NCBI RefSeq assembly: GCF_014197265.1
Contig: NZ_JACIFH010000001.1
Coordinates: forward strand, 930,001-994,000
From: Microbacterium invictum
GTDB taxonomy: Bacteria; Actinomycetota; Actinomycetes; Actinomycetales; Microbacteriaceae
DNA length: 64,000 nucleotides
Reading direction: 5' to 3'
A model generated the notes under the pieces. The model searched no databases. It had not been told where the DNA came from and was given only the letters and a program-made list of their open reading frames with translations. A program made the position numbers and the translations under genes. Below, piece by piece: positions 18,284 to 31,095 of the stretch. How positions within the stretch are numbered: position 1 is the first letter of the stretch; each line of letters opens with the position of its first letter.

Positions 18284-20050
18284 TCAGATGCCGAGGTCGC
18301 CCTCGAACTCCGCGGCCTCGAGGCGCGCCTTCATGGCGCCGAGGAAGCGGGCGGCGTCGGCACCGTCGACGATGCGGTGGTCGTAGGACAGCGCCAGGTA
18401 GACGTAGGAACGGACCGCGATCGCGTCCTTTCCGTCGACCGAGACGATGCCGGGACGCTTGACGACCGTGCCCGTGCCGAGGATCGCGGTCTGCGGCAGG
18501 AACACGACGGGCGTGTCGAACAGCGCGCCGCGCGAACCGGTGTTGGTCAGCGTGAACGTGCCACCGGCCAGCTCGTCGGGCTTGAGCTTGTTGTCCCGCG
18601 TGCGTGCCGCGAGATCGGCGATCTCGTGGGCGATCTGCGCGAGGTTCTTGTCGGCGGCGTCACGCAGCACGGGCGTGAGCAGGCCCCGCTCGGTGTCGAC
18701 CGCGATCGAGAGGTTCTCGCTGGCGGGGTAGACGATGTCGGTGCCGTCGACCGTGGAGTTGATGACGGGGTACGCCTGCAGCGCCTCGGCTGCGGCCAGC
18801 GCGAAGAACGGCAGGAACGACAGCTTGTCGCCCGTCTTCTCGAGGAAGACGCCCTTCGTCTTGTCGCGGAACGCGGCGACCTTCGTGACGTCGACCTCCA
18901 CGACCGTCGTCAGCTGCGCGGTCTGCTGCATCGAGGCGACGGCGCGCTCGGCGAGGACCTTGCGCAGACGCGACATCGGCTGGGTCGTGCCGCGCAGCGG
19001 CGACACCTCGAGCTTCGGGGTGGCCGGTGCCGCCGCGGGCGCAGCCGCGGCGGGAGCCTTCGCCTGCTCGGCCGCCTTCAGGACGTCCTCCTTGCGGATG
19101 CGGCCGCCGACGCCGGTGCCGGTGACCGACGCCAGGTCGACTCCCTGCTGCTGCGCCAGGCGTCGCACGAGCGGTGTGACGTAGGTGACGCTGTCGTCTT
19201 CGGAGAGCGAAGGCATCGTCGGCGCGGGAGGCGTCGCCGGCGCAGCGGCTGCCGGAGCAGCCGGTGCGGGAGCAGCCGGTGCGGCAGCAGCCGGCGCGGG
19301 AGCAGCGGGTGCGGGAGCAGCGGCAGCCGGAGCGTCCGGTGCCGGGGCAGCCGGCGCAGGCGCTTCGGGCGCGGGAGCGGGCGCCTCGGCGGGCGCGGCG
19401 GCACCGGAGCCGATGCGCGCGAGCACGGCGCCGACCTCGACGGTCTCGTCCTCGGCGACGACGATCTCCTGGAGCGTCCCGGAGAACGGCGAGGGGATCT
19501 CGGTGTCGACCTTGTCGGTCGAGATCTCCAGCAGCGGCTCGTCGGTCTCGACGCTGTCGCCGACCTGCTTCAGCCAGCGCGTGACGGTGCCCTCGGTCAC
19601 GCTCTCGCCGAGCTCGGGGAGCACGACGTCCTTCGCGTCTCCGGCCGGCGCGGCCGCCGGAGCAGCCTCTGCAGCGGGCTCGGGAGCGGCCGGCGCCTGA
19701 GCTGCCTGATCGGCAGGCTCAGCAGGCGCCGCAGGGTCGGGCTCGGCCGGGGCGGCCTGCTCCGCGGCGGCGGGCTGCTCGGCGGCGGGGGCGTCTGATG
19801 CCGGTGCGCTCGAGCCGTCGCCGATCTCGGCCAGGACGGCGCCGACCTCCACGGTCTCGTCCTCCTGCACCAGGATCGCCTCGAGCACGCCGCTCACGGG
19901 TGAGGGGATCTCGGTGTCGACCTTGTCGGTCGAGATCTCCAGCAGTCCCTCGTCGGCCTGGACGGTGTCACCGACCTTCTTGAGCCAGCGGGTGACCGTA
20001 CCCTCGGTGACGCTCTCGCCGAGCGCGGGGAGGACCACGGATGTGCTCAT
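18284..20050 (-). CDS. sucB: Dihydrolipoamide acyltransferase (E2), 2-oxoglutarate dehydrogenase type
   Basis: 588 residues. There are two lipoyl domains, each with the lipoylated lysine in [14 protein letters not shown] (near residues 43 and 180), joined by long Ala/Pro-rich flexible linkers. A peripheral subunit-binding domain follows ([20 protein letters not shown]), then the catalytic acyltransferase domain ending with the active-site motif DHRIVDG. In actinobacteria this E2 is shared or assembled with Lpd and AceE, so pyruvate dehydrogenase use is also possible. The repeated lipoyl domains and linkers give internal near-repeats in the DNA. The ATG has a good AAGGAG site 8 nt upstream. 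lpdA is 55 nt upstream in the same direction. Confidence 0.93.
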   Translation of the reverse strand: MSTSVVLPALGESVTEGTVTRWLKKVGDTVQADEGLLEISTDKVDTEIPSPVSGVLEAILVQEDETVEVGAVLAEIGDGSSAPASDAPAAEQPAAAEQAAPAEPDPAAPAEPADQAAQAPAAPEPAAEAAPAAAPAGDAKDVVLPELGESVTEGTVTRWLKQVGDSVETDEPLLEISTDKVDTEIPSPFSGTLQEIVVAEDETVEVGAVLARIGSGAAAPAEAPAPAPEAPAPAAPAPDAPAAAAPAPAAPAPAAAAPAAPAPAAPAAAAPATPPAPTMPSLSEDDSVTYVTPLVRRLAQQQGVDLASVTGTGVGGRIRKEDVLKAAEQAKAPAAAAPAAAPATPKLEVSPLRGTTQPMSRLRKVLAERAVASMQQTAQLTTVVEVDVTKVAAFRDKTKGVFLEKTGDKLSFLPFFALAAAEALQAYPVINSTVDGTDIVYPASENLSIAVDTERGLLTPVLRDAADKNLAQIAHEIADLAARTRDNKLKPDELAGGTFTLTNTGSRGALFDTPVVFLPQTAILGTGTVVKRPGIVSVDGKDAIAVRSYVYLALSYDHRIVDGADAARFLGAMKARLEAAEFEGDLGI

Positions 20051-20105
20051 GGGTGTGTCTCCTTCAGAATGTCGATGTCGTATCTAGCTTAGTGACCCGC
20101 CGCAC

Positions 20106-21476
20106 TCAGAGTGCGTGGAGCGGCTTGCCCGCAAGCGCGAGGAATGCCTCGCCCAGGGCTTCGCTCTGCGTGGGATGGGCGTGGATGAACGGCGCAAGGT
20201 CGTCCGGGTGCGCTTCCCACCCGACCGCGAGCTGGCCTTCGGTGATCAGCTCGCCGACCCGATCACCCACGAGATGGACGCCGAGGATCGGTCCGTCCTG
20301 CTGGCGCACGACCTTCACGATGCCGGCGGTGCCGATGATCTCGCTCTTGCCGTTGCCGGCGAGGTTGTACTCATACGCGACGACGGCCTCACCGTGGACC
20401 TCGCGCGCCTGCGCCTCGGTCAGCCCCACCGAGGCGACTTCGGGGCTCGAGTACGTCACTCGCGGGATGGTGCTCTCCGGCACCGCGACCGGCGACAGCC
20501 CGGCGAGCTGCTCGGCGACGAAGATGCCCTGCGCGAACCCGCGGTGGGCGAGCTGCAGGCCCGGCACGATGTCGCCGACGGCCCAGACATGGTCTGCGGT
20601 GGTCCGCAGCCGCTCGTCCACGGTCACGAAGCCCCGGTCGAGGGTGACACCCGCTTCTTCGAAGCCGAGACCAGTGGATGCCGGACCACGGCCGACCGCC
20701 ACGAGCAGGTAGTCGGCGTCGAGGCTCGTGCCGTCCTCCAGCGAGACGGCGACCCCGGCATCCGTCTGCGTCACAGCAGCGAAGCGGGCGCCGAGGCGCG
20801 CCGCGATGCCGCGCTTGCGGAAGGCACGCTCGAGCGCCTTGCTGACGGCGATGTCCTCGTTCGGCACGAGGTGGTCCAGTGCCTCCACGATCGTCACCTC
20901 GGCGCCGAACGAGCGCCACACGCTCGCGAACTCCACGCCGATGACCCCGCCGCCGAGGATGATGACGTGCTCGGGGATCACGTCCAGCGCGAGCGCGCCC
21001 TCGCTGGTGAGAACGCGTCCGCCGATCTGGAGACCCGGCAGCGTGCGACTGTACGAACCGGTGGCCAGAATCACGTCGGTGCCCCGGTAGAGGTCGTCGC
21101 CGACGGCGACCGCGCGGCCGGCGGTGAGCCGGCCCTCACCGGCGACCACCTCGATGCCGCGCGCGGCGATGAGCCCCTGCAGGCCCTTGTGCTTCTTGGC
21201 GACGATGCCGTCGCGATACGCCGTGACGCCGGCCGGATCGATGCCGCTCAGGGTGGCGGTGACCCCGACGCTCGCCGCGGTGCGGACATGGTCGGCCACC
21301 TCTGCGGCGTGCAGCAGCGCCTTGGTGGGGATGCAGCCGCGGTGCAGGCACGTGCCACCCAGCTTGTCCTTCTCGATGAGGATCACGCTCTTGCCCAGTT
21401 CGGCGGCACGCAGTGCGGCCGCGTAGCCGCCGCTGCCACCCCCCAGGACCACGACGTCGGCGGTGTGCTCGGTCAC
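20106..21476 (-). CDS. lpdA: Dihydrolipoyl dehydrogenase (E3)
   Basis: 456-residue FAD-dependent flavoprotein that reoxidises dihydrolipoyl groups of the 2-oxoacid dehydrogenase complexes with NAD+. Visible features: FAD-binding VVVLGGGSGGYAAALRAAEL, the redox-active disulfide GGTCLHRGCIPTK, the NAD-binding VIILGGGVIGVEFASVW, the second FAD motif DHVWAVGDIVPG and the C-terminal active-site histidine region FIHAHPTQSEALGEAF. The GTG start overlaps the pepA stop by 3 nt (GTGA), implying translational coupling, with AGGAGG upstream. sucB follows it downstream. Confidence 0.95.
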   Translation of the reverse strand: MTEHTADVVVLGGGSGGYAAALRAAELGKSVILIEKDKLGGTCLHRGCIPTKALLHAAEVADHVRTAASVGVTATLSGIDPAGVTAYRDGIVAKKHKGLQGLIAARGIEVVAGEGRLTAGRAVAVGDDLYRGTDVILATGSYSRTLPGLQIGGRVLTSEGALALDVIPEHVIILGGGVIGVEFASVWRSFGAEVTIVEALDHLVPNEDIAVSKALERAFRKRGIAARLGARFAAVTQTDAGVAVSLEDGTSLDADYLLVAVGRGPASTGLGFEEAGVTLDRGFVTVDERLRTTADHVWAVGDIVPGLQLAHRGFAQGIFVAEQLAGLSPVAVPESTIPRVTYSSPEVASVGLTEAQAREVHGEAVVAYEYNLAGNGKSEIIGTAGIVKVVRQQDGPILGVHLVGDRVGELITEGQLAVGWEAHPDDLAPFIHAHPTQSEALGEAFLALAGKPLHAL

Positions 21477-22939
21477 GCGACTCCTCCTACGAATTCGATG
21501 AGCGATCGGACGGTGGCTGCGGTGGGGCCCTTGTCAGTCGCCCCGTAGCCCGCTCCCTTCAGCATGCCCGTCCCGGCGATGTCGAGATGGACCCACGGGA
21601 TCCGTGTCGCGTCATCGTCGCCGGCTGGTCCGACGAAGCGCTGCAGGAAGAGGCCGGCGAACAGCGAGCCGCCGGCCGGGTCCCCGATCTTCGCGTTCTG
21701 CATGTCGGCGATGGGCGAGTCGAGCTCTTCCGCCATATGAGCGGGCAGGGGCAGCTGCCAGGCGAGCTCGCCCGCACGCTCGGCCGCCTCGAGGTATGCG
21801 GCGACCGCGCCGTCGTCGCCCATCACGCCGGTATGCCGCGTGCCCAATGCCACCGTGATCGCCCCGGTCAGGGTCGCCACGTCGACGAGCACATCCGGGC
21901 GGGTGCGGCTGGCCGCAGCCAGCCCATCGGCCAGCACGAGCCGGCCCTCGGCATCGGTGTTGAGGACTTCCACGGTGGTCCCGTCGAACATCCGCAGCAC
22001 ATCGCCCGGCCGGGTGGCGCGCCCCGACGGCATGTTGTCGGCCACGCACAGCCACGCACTGACATGGACGGGCAGTTCCAGGGCGGCGGCGGCGCGCACG
22101 ACGGCCAGCACCGTGGCCGCGCCGGCCATGTCGTACTTCATGCCGACCATCGACGCCGGTGGCTTGAGCGACAGTCCGCCCGTGTCGAAGGTGATGCCCT
22201 TGCCCACGAGGGCGACGTGCCGGGCGGCGCCGGCGGGTGCATAGTCGAGGCGGATCAGCCTCGGCGGACGGTCCGATCCCTGGCCGACGCCGAGGATGCC
22301 CCCGAAGCCCTGCTCGGCCAGCGCCGCCTCGTCGAGGACGTCGACCTCGATGGGCAGATCGGCGACCGATTCGGTCGCCCGGTCGGCGAAGTCGGCGGGC
22401 CCCAGCCACTCGGCGGGGGTGTTCACGAGGTCCTTGACGAGCGCGACGGCATCGCCGACAGCCGTCACTGCGGCAACATCCGCGTCGGTCACGTCGATCC
22501 CTGCGTGGATGACCACCGCGGTGGCGCGCTGCGCCCCGGCATCCTTCTTGTATCCGGAGAATCGGTATCCGCCCAGAACCGCGCCTTCGGCGGCGGCGCG
22601 CCAGAGCTCGGCGGGTGCCGCGGGGGCGGCGACGGCGAGTGTCTCGAAGCCGGTGGTCGCACGCAATGCCGTGCCGACCGCGTCGCGCACGGCTGCGGCA
22701 TCCGCGTCCGCACCGGTGCCGACCACGATGAGCGGCTTGTCGGTCGCCTCCGGGGCGAAGACGCGCACCGGGCTGCCGGGGGCACCGGTGAACCCGATGG
22801 CCTGCAGCGATGCCGCAAGTCCGGGCCAGTCAGTCAGGAACGACGCCTCGGCGTCGACCGGGGGCAGTGCGAGCACCAGCGCGTCGGCTTCGGCATCGAG
22901 GAGGGGTACGGAGGAGAACGAGAGCACGGGAAACGGCAT
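21473..22939 (-). CDS. pepA: Leucyl aminopeptidase (M17 family)
   Basis: 488 residues. Zinc-dependent cytosolic aminopeptidase with the M17 signature NTDAEGRLVLADGL and the metal-ligand lysine region LVGKGITFDTGGLSLK. It releases N-terminal residues during peptide turnover. The ATG at 22939 (MPFPVLSFSS) is preferred to the in-frame ATG at 22948. A TAGGAT -10 box (22947-22952) sits exactly 7 nt before 22939 and contains part of the upstream ATG, so transcription most likely begins at the inner start. The gene is coupled to lpdA downstream and divergent from the PAC2 gene. Confidence 0.93.
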   Translation of the reverse strand: MPFPVLSFSSVPLLDAEADALVLALPPVDAEASFLTDWPGLAASLQAIGFTGAPGSPVRVFAPEATDKPLIVVGTGADADAAAVRDAVGTALRATTGFETLAVAAPAAPAELWRAAAEGAVLGGYRFSGYKKDAGAQRATAVVIHAGIDVTDADVAAVTAVGDAVALVKDLVNTPAEWLGPADFADRATESVADLPIEVDVLDEAALAEQGFGGILGVGQGSDRPPRLIRLDYAPAGAARHVALVGKGITFDTGGLSLKPPASMVGMKYDMAGAATVLAVVRAAAALELPVHVSAWLCVADNMPSGRATRPGDVLRMFDGTTVEVLNTDAEGRLVLADGLAAASRTRPDVLVDVATLTGAITVALGTRHTGVMGDDGAVAAYLEAAERAGELAWQLPLPAHMAEELDSPIADMQNAKIGDPAGGSLFAGLFLQRFVGPAGDDDATRIPWVHLDIAGTGMLKGAGYGATDKGPTAATVRSLIEFVGGVA

Positions 22940-23030
22940 GCTGACCATCCTAGTTTTGGCGTCTCGCCGTGTTCGCTGTCAGCGCGACGTCGCAGCGCCC
23001 CGGGTCCGCGGCGACTCGTACAGTGGATCT

Positions 23031-23957
23031 ATGCCTTTGTCCGGTCCCCTGTACGAACGTGTCGCCTCGGCACCGCCGGTCCCGCCCGGGCTCCCGCTCG
23101 TCGTCATGCTGACCGGCTTCACGGATGCCGGTGGCGCCGTGTCCCGGGCGATCGAATACTTCCGCGACGACCTCGCACCGGCGCCTGTCGTATCGTTCTC
23201 CGCCGACGTCCTGCTGGACTACCGCGCGCGTCGACCGATCGTCACCTTCGACGGCGACCGGCTCACCGATTACCGTCCGCCGCGGTTGGAGCTGTCCCTG
23301 GCCCATGACACCCTCGGGCACCCGTTCGTGCTCCTGGCGGGATACGAGCCGGACTTCGCCTGGGAGGCGTTCACCGAGACGGTGGTGGGCCTCGCCGAAG
23401 GACTCGCCGTCTCGACGGTCACCTGGGTGCATGCCATTCCCATGCCGGTGCCGCACACCCGCCCGCTGGGCACGACCGTCAGCGGGACGCGGGCCGAGCT
23501 GACCGCGGCGCACTCCGTGTGGAAGCCCCACACGCAGGTGCCGGCGACGGTCGGGCACCTGCTCGAGCACCGTTTCGCCGAGGCGGGGGCCGAGGTCGCC
23601 GGCTTCGTGCTGCTCGTGCCGCACTATCTGGGCGACACCGAGTTCCCCGCCGCCGCCATCGCCGTGCTCGACAGCCTGACGGTCGCCACCGGCCTCGTGT
23701 TCTCGAGCGAGGAGCTCCGCGACGAGAACAAGGAGTATCTCGACAAGGTCACCGACCAGGTGGCCAACAGCGCCGAGCTGACCACGATGCTGCACACCCT
23801 GGAAGAGCGGTACGACTCGTACATGGCGGGTTCGAACCTGGGCCAGCCGATCATCCACACCGGAGACCTCCCCAGCGCCGATGAGCTCGCCGCCGAGCTC
23901 GAGCGCTTCCTTGCCTCCAGGCCGCCCGGCGACGACGACCGCCGCACTCGTCAGTGA
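23031..23957 (+). CDS. PAC2-family protein (proteasome-assembly-chaperone-like)
   Basis: 308 residues with PAC2-family features: LVVMLTGFTDAGGAVSRAIE near residue 25, STVTWVHAIPMPVPHTRP in the middle, FVLLVPHYLG, and a C-terminal helical region with NSAELTTMLHTLEERYDSYM. Archaeal and eukaryotic relatives help assemble proteasomes. The role in actinobacteria is unproven, and no proteasome gene is in the window. The ATG is 6 nt after TACAGT (23019-23024), predicting a leaderless mRNA divergent from pepA. Confidence 0.85.
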   Translation: MPLSGPLYERVASAPPVPPGLPLVVMLTGFTDAGGAVSRAIEYFRDDLAPAPVVSFSADVLLDYRARRPIVTFDGDRLTDYRPPRLELSLAHDTLGHPFVLLAGYEPDFAWEAFTETVVGLAEGLAVSTVTWVHAIPMPVPHTRPLGTTVSGTRAELTAAHSVWKPHTQVPATVGHLLEHRFAEAGAEVAGFVLLVPHYLGDTEFPAAAIAVLDSLTVATGLVFSSEELRDENKEYLDKVTDQVANSAELTTMLHTLEERYDSYMAGSNLGQPIIHTGDLPSADELAAELERFLASRPPGDDDRRTRQ

Positions 23958-24070
23958 CCTCACTCCCGTGCCGCGGGGAATGCTCCCGCGCCACCGGGCG
24001 TTGTGCATCTCAGAACGTCTCGCACCTGACGCGTGGCGCCCGCGTGTGCGCGGGGACCGCGTACGAGGTG

Positions 24071-24154
24071 TGAGACAATAGAGAATCTGACCCGTTGTCG
24101 TCGTCGGCGAGCCGCCCCGCGGCACCGCCGCTGGACTTGACAAGGGTCATACTA
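24071..24154 (+). promoter_or_regulatory. Probable principal sigma factor promoter and leader
   Basis: TGAGACAAT (24071-24079) reads as an extended -10 (TG-N-GACAAT). It would give a leader of about 70 nt ending in AAGGG 8 nt before the ATG. The TTGACA at 24137-24142 looks like a -35, but no -10 lies 16-18 bp downstream. The rest of the 24.0-kb gap shows nothing I can name. Confidence 0.35.
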
Positions 24155-25539
<1,385 letters not shown>

Positions 25540-25543
<4 letters not shown>

Positions 25544-26232
25544 CCCTGGAGGCCAACGAGGGCAAGGCGCTCGAGGTCACCGTCGACGGCATCGCGTACG
25601 CGCGCATCCCCATCCGGACGCGCGTCGTGATGCCCGGCGACGACCTCGATCCGTTGATCGCCGAGTGCACGGCCGGCCTGGTGCAGCCCGGCGACCTGCT
25701 GTTCGTCACCGAGAAGATCGTGGCGATCACGCAGGGGCGCTCGTACCGGCTCGATGAGATCCAGCCGCGCAAGCTCGCGCTGTTCCTGTCGAAGTACGTG
25801 ACACGCACCCCATACGGCATCGGCCTGGGCATGCCCGAGACGATGGAGATGGCGCTGCGGGAGTGCGGCACCCCGCGGATCCTGTTCGCCGCCGCCGTGA
25901 GCGCGGTCACGAAGCTGTTCGGACGGCGCGGCGACTTCTACCGCATCGCCGGCGACAAGGCACGTGCGATCGACGGTCCCACCAGCGGCACGATCCCGCC
26001 GTACAACCAGGCAGTGGTGCTCGGGCCGACCGATCCCGACGGCGTCGCCCGCCGGCTGAAGTCCCTGGTCGGCAGCGACGTGGCGGTCGTGGACATCAAC
26101 GACATCGGCGGCAACGTCCTCGGCTCGACTCTCGACAAGGCCGGCGAAGCCCGGCTCGTGCGCATCCTCGGCGACAATCCGCTCGGCCAGGGCCATCAGT
26201 CCACGCCACTCGGCATCATCCGCAAGGCCTGA
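25540..26232 (+). CDS. CofE-like (F420-0:gamma-glutamyl ligase superfamily) protein
   Basis: 230 residues. It resembles the coenzyme F420-0:L-glutamate ligase fold: [20 protein letters not shown] matches the GDVLVISEKIVA-type motif of CofE, and a later strand reads [20 protein letters not shown]. The C-terminal metal/nucleotide region is divergent ([16 protein letters not shown]). No other F420 genes (cofC, cofD, fbiC) are nearby, so an F420 role is doubtful. It starts within the sigA stop codon (ATGA), and the ATP-grasp gene begins 2 nt after its own stop, so all three ligase-type genes should be made together. An amino-acid or peptide ligase acting on another acceptor is my inference. Confidence 0.7.
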
Positions 26233-26234
26233 TC

Positions 26235-27257
26235 GTGGGCGCAGTGAACAGGCTGTATCGCCGCGCGCGCTTCTTCGTGCGCCGCGTCACCTCCTTCGAC
26301 CGTGAGCGCGTCATGCAGTTCGCGCGCCAGTCCGCAGCGCTGTCCAAGGCGCCGGTGTGGTGGGTCGCGGCGGACATGGCCTGGTGTGCGGTGCGCTACG
26401 AGACCACATTCGAGAACTACTCCGAGTGGGACTTCCGCATCCTGAAGCGCCGCGAGCGCCAGACGTACATGACCGACCCCAAGTCGTTCCACCTGTCACG
26501 TCGCCTCAACGACGACTCGCAGCGCGCGATCTTCGACGACAAGCTCGAGTTCGCACAGCGCTTCGGCGATGAGCTGGGGCGCGAGTGGCTCGACGTGGCG
26601 AAGGCGGATGCCGGGGAACTCGAGTCATTCGTCCGCCGCCACGACCGGGTGATCACGAAGAACCCCGGCGGCGTCGGCGGCAACGGCATCACGATGCGGG
26701 ACGCGGCCGAGATCACCGATGCGGCCGCGCTGCGAGGCGAGCTGATCGCGTCGGGGGAGACGCTCATCGAGGAAGTGCTCGTCCAGCATCCCGAGATGGC
26801 GCGGCTGTACCCCGGCAGCGTCAACTCACTGCGGATGGTGACCTACCTCGACCCCGACGGCGAGGTCCACCTGCTGGCGGCGGTGCTCAAGATCGGCAAC
26901 GGCGGCGTCATCGACAACTTCAGCAACGGCGGCATGTACACGATGCTCGACGAAGCCGGCCGCGCGCTGCACGCTGCCAGCGACGAAGCGGGCCACCCGT
27001 TCCGCACCCACCCGGTCACCGGTGTCGAGATCACCGGCTATCAGGTGCCCCTGTACGCCGAGATCCTCGAGCTCATCGACCGGCTCGCCCGCCGTGTGCC
27101 CGACCTGCCCTACATCGGCTGGGATATCGCGATCACGCCCGAGCGTCCCGTCGTCATCGAGGGCAACCACAACACGGGCGTGTTCCAGTCCAAGCCGTCG
27201 GTCTCCGGCATCCGGACGGGTCTGCTGCCGCGCTACCGTGCGGCGATGCGCTTCTGA
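26235..27257 (+). CDS. ATP-grasp protein, sugar-transfer-associated type (copy 1)
   Basis: 340 residues. An N-terminal helical region (residues 1-90, with KAPVWWVAADMAWCAVRYET) is followed by an ATP-grasp fold. The nucleotide-binding loop ITKNPGGVGGNGI lies near residue 140, LIEEVLVQHPEMARLYPGS near 180, IDNFSNGGMYTMLDE near 225, and the metal-binding end GWDIAITPERPVVIEGNHNT near 310 has the expected E-x-N. This looks like the ATPgrasp_ST family, carboxylate-amine ligases predicted to modify cell-surface precursors. The GTG at 26235 is used; a second GTG at 26244 is possible. It is a clear paralogue of the next gene. Confidence 0.75.
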   Translation: MGAVNRLYRRARFFVRRVTSFDRERVMQFARQSAALSKAPVWWVAADMAWCAVRYETTFENYSEWDFRILKRRERQTYMTDPKSFHLSRRLNDDSQRAIFDDKLEFAQRFGDELGREWLDVAKADAGELESFVRRHDRVITKNPGGVGGNGITMRDAAEITDAAALRGELIASGETLIEEVLVQHPEMARLYPGSVNSLRMVTYLDPDGEVHLLAAVLKIGNGGVIDNFSNGGMYTMLDEAGRALHAASDEAGHPFRTHPVTGVEITGYQVPLYAEILELIDRLARRVPDLPYIGWDIAITPERPVVIEGNHNTGVFQSKPSVSGIRTGLLPRYRAAMRF

Positions 27258-27273
27258 CGAGAGGATCGATTCC

Positions 27274-28287
27274 ATGGGCCAGGCACGCGTACGCCTCGGG
27301 TACCTGCTGAACCGGGCGCGCAACATCCGCCCCGGCAACCTCGTCGAGTTCGCCAAGCAGACGCAGAGGGTGTCCAAGGCACCGCTGCCTGTCATCATCG
27401 CCGACATGCTGTGGTGCTCGGTGAAGTACGACATGGGCTTTCGCGACTACGCCGTATGGGACATCCGGCTGCTGAACGCGAAGGAGCGTGCGACGTGGAT
27501 GACCCACCCGAAGTCGTACCGCGTGACCAAGATGTACAACACCGCCGAGGGCCGTGCGAAGCTCGAGGACAAGCGGCGGTTCGCGCGAGAGTACGCCGAT
27601 CTGCTCGGGCGTGAATCGATCGATCTGCGCGACGTGGACGACGCCGAGCTGGCGGCATTCCTCGAGCGGCACCCGAAGGTGCTGGCCAAGCCCAACGACG
27701 GGCAGGGCGGAGGTGGCATCGACCTGCATGAGACGGGACCGGACACCGATGCCGCAGCCTTCCGCGCCGAGGTCACCGCGCACGGCCAGTCGATGATCGA
27801 CGAGTTCATCGTGCAGCATCCCGAGATGTCGGCACTGTACCCCGACAGCGTCAACACGGTGCGGCTCATCACCTTCCTCGACCCGCAGGGCGCTGTCCAT
27901 CTGCTGGCCGCGGTGCTGCGCATCGGCAACGGTGCCGTGATCGACAACTTCGCCTCGGGCGGGATGTTCACGATGCTCGACGAGGACGGAGTGGCGCTCT
28001 ACCCGGGCGTCGACAAGAACAGCAATGTCTACCGCGAGCACCCGGTCACCGGGACGCCGATCGTCGGGTTCTCGGTGCCGATGTACGACGAGGTCGTGGA
28101 GCTCGCGTTCGCGCTCGCGAAGCGGACTCCGGAAGCGCCCTACGTCGGGTGGGATCTGGCGATCACGCCGAACGGGCCCGTCGTCATCGAGGGCAATCAC
28201 AACTCGAGCGTGTTCCAGCCCAAGCCCACTGCGTCAGGGGTGCGGACCGGACTGCTGTCGGTCTACAAGGACGCGATCGGGTTCTGA
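27274..28287 (+). CDS. ATP-grasp protein, sugar-transfer-associated type (copy 2)
   Basis: 337 residues, collinear with the preceding gene over its full length. Equivalent landmarks are KAPLPVIIADMLWCSVKYDM, the ATP loop LAKPNDGQGGGGID, IDEFIVQHPEMSALYPDS, IDNFASGGMFTMLDEDG and GWDLAITPNGPVVIEGNHNS. It arose by tandem duplication but has diverged widely, and the first copy replaces PNDGQGG with NPGGVGG, so the two may use different substrates. The ATG at 27274 follows a GAGAGGA ribosome site; the gap to copy 1 is 16 nt. It ends 13 nt from the convergent zinc-binding small gene. Confidence 0.75.
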   Translation: MGQARVRLGYLLNRARNIRPGNLVEFAKQTQRVSKAPLPVIIADMLWCSVKYDMGFRDYAVWDIRLLNAKERATWMTHPKSYRVTKMYNTAEGRAKLEDKRRFAREYADLLGRESIDLRDVDDAELAAFLERHPKVLAKPNDGQGGGGIDLHETGPDTDAAAFRAEVTAHGQSMIDEFIVQHPEMSALYPDSVNTVRLITFLDPQGAVHLLAAVLRIGNGAVIDNFASGGMFTMLDEDGVALYPGVDKNSNVYREHPVTGTPIVGFSVPMYDEVVELAFALAKRTPEAPYVGWDLAITPNGPVVIEGNHNSSVFQPKPTASGVRTGLLSVYKDAIGF

Positions 28288-28300
28288 CCCGGCGGTTCGC

Positions 28301-28522
28301 TCAGACCGACTCGAGCAGGCGGGCGGTCTCGTCGTGCCAGCTGGTGGCGATGCTGCGCAGCTTCTGTTCGTACTTGCGGCCGTGGTGCGCGCAGAACAGC
28401 AGCTCGCTGCCGTTGACCTCTGCCGCGATGTAGGCCTGCGCTCCGCAGGCGTCGCAACGGTCGGCCGCCGTCAGGCGGTGCTCAAGGACGGCGGCGGGCT
28501 CGGTGGTGGTCGAAGTGCTCAT
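28301..28522 (-). CDS. Small zinc-finger-like protein (DUF7455-like)
   Basis: 73 residues. The core LTAADRCDACGAQAYIAAEV then LLFCAHHGRKYEQKL has CxxC and CxHH pairs that should bind zinc, as in short Streptomyces proteins of the same pattern. Function unknown. The ATG at 28522 follows GGGAGG; longer in-frame extension is not coding-like. The leader carries a 6-bp hairpin CGGTTC-N5-GAACCG (28551-28567). Confidence 0.75.
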   Translation of the reverse strand: MSTSTTTEPAAVLEHRLTAADRCDACGAQAYIAAEVNGSELLFCAHHGRKYEQKLRSIATSWHDETARLLESV

Positions 28523-28625
28523 GCTCGGTGCCTCCCTGGTACGTCTCGAACGGTTCGTCCGGAACCGCTCTTCCTGATCCTTGCGGTCATGAAATACAAC
28601 CACGGGAACGTGAGAACAATCCCGA

Positions 28626-28667
28626 ATGCCGGGGCATTTCGCTGTGCGCGTACCCGCGCCCCGGCAT
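28626..28667. repeat. Intergenic inverted repeat ATGCCGGGGC / GCCCCGGCAT
   Basis: A 10-bp perfect inverted repeat (28626-28635 and 28658-28667) with a 22-nt spacer lies between the divergent zinc-finger and parE genes. Its arms contain the GATGCC-type word that is very frequent in this window. It may be a terminator-like structure or a genome-wide intergenic element. Confidence 0.4.
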
Positions 28668-28741
28668 CCATCGCCTGAGGCAGGCGTGCCCGCGTGTGTC
28701 CTCCGCCGACCCGCGCGCTGCCGCGGATACGCTTGGAGATT

Positions 28742-30823
<2,082 letters not shown>

Positions 30824-30850
30824 CAGCCACCGACCCGCAGCACCGCGGGG

Positions 30851-30881
30851 CCCGGGATCGAACTGGGGACTCGATCCCGGG
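30851..30881. terminator. Terminator hairpin after parE
   Basis: CCCGGGATCGA and TCGATCCCGGG form a perfect 11-bp stem around a 9-nt loop, 27 nt after the parE stop. It resembles a tRNA T-arm in sequence but has no cloverleaf around it. Confidence 0.65.
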
Positions 30882-31058
30882 CAACGCCGCGGCGGCGCGC
30901 ACGGCAGGCTCCGGTCGACGATCACGTGCCAGTGCGACGTGGTCGTCCCCGATAGCACCCGAACCTGCGTGGCGTGTGCCCATAGGCACCAGTTGGGGGC
31001 TGGTCCTTCGGCTCACTCTCAGCGTAGGCAGGCCTCCGACGGTCTGCCGTGGACGTTC

Positions 31059-31083
31059 GGCTAGCTCGCTTGCGACTTTCGTC
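31059..31083 (+). repeat. 25-bp direct repeat, copy 1 (downstream of the histidine kinase)
   Basis: Begins GGCTAGCTCGC and ends TTGCGACTTTCGTC. It matches 22 of 25 positions with 32410-32434, including an identical 14-bp core, in the same orientation. It lies 12 nt beyond the 3' end of the kinase gene. The preceding 180 nt (30882-31058) hold no gene I can recognise. Confidence 0.8.
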
Positions 31084-31095
31084 TACATCCCGCGG

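Noticed and set aside
18284..20050. Tandem DNA repeats
   Set aside because: They are the two lipoyl domains and Ala/Pro linkers of SucB, a normal protein feature.
24137..24142. TTGACA as -35 of a promoter at the sigA start
   Set aside because: The only -10-like bases (TACTAAT) are 7 bp away, far from the 16-18 bp needed.
30841..30890. Possible tRNA remnant or attachment site after parE
   Set aside because: The bases resemble a T-arm, but the surrounding sequence folds only as an 11-bp terminator hairpin, with no acceptor or anticodon arms.
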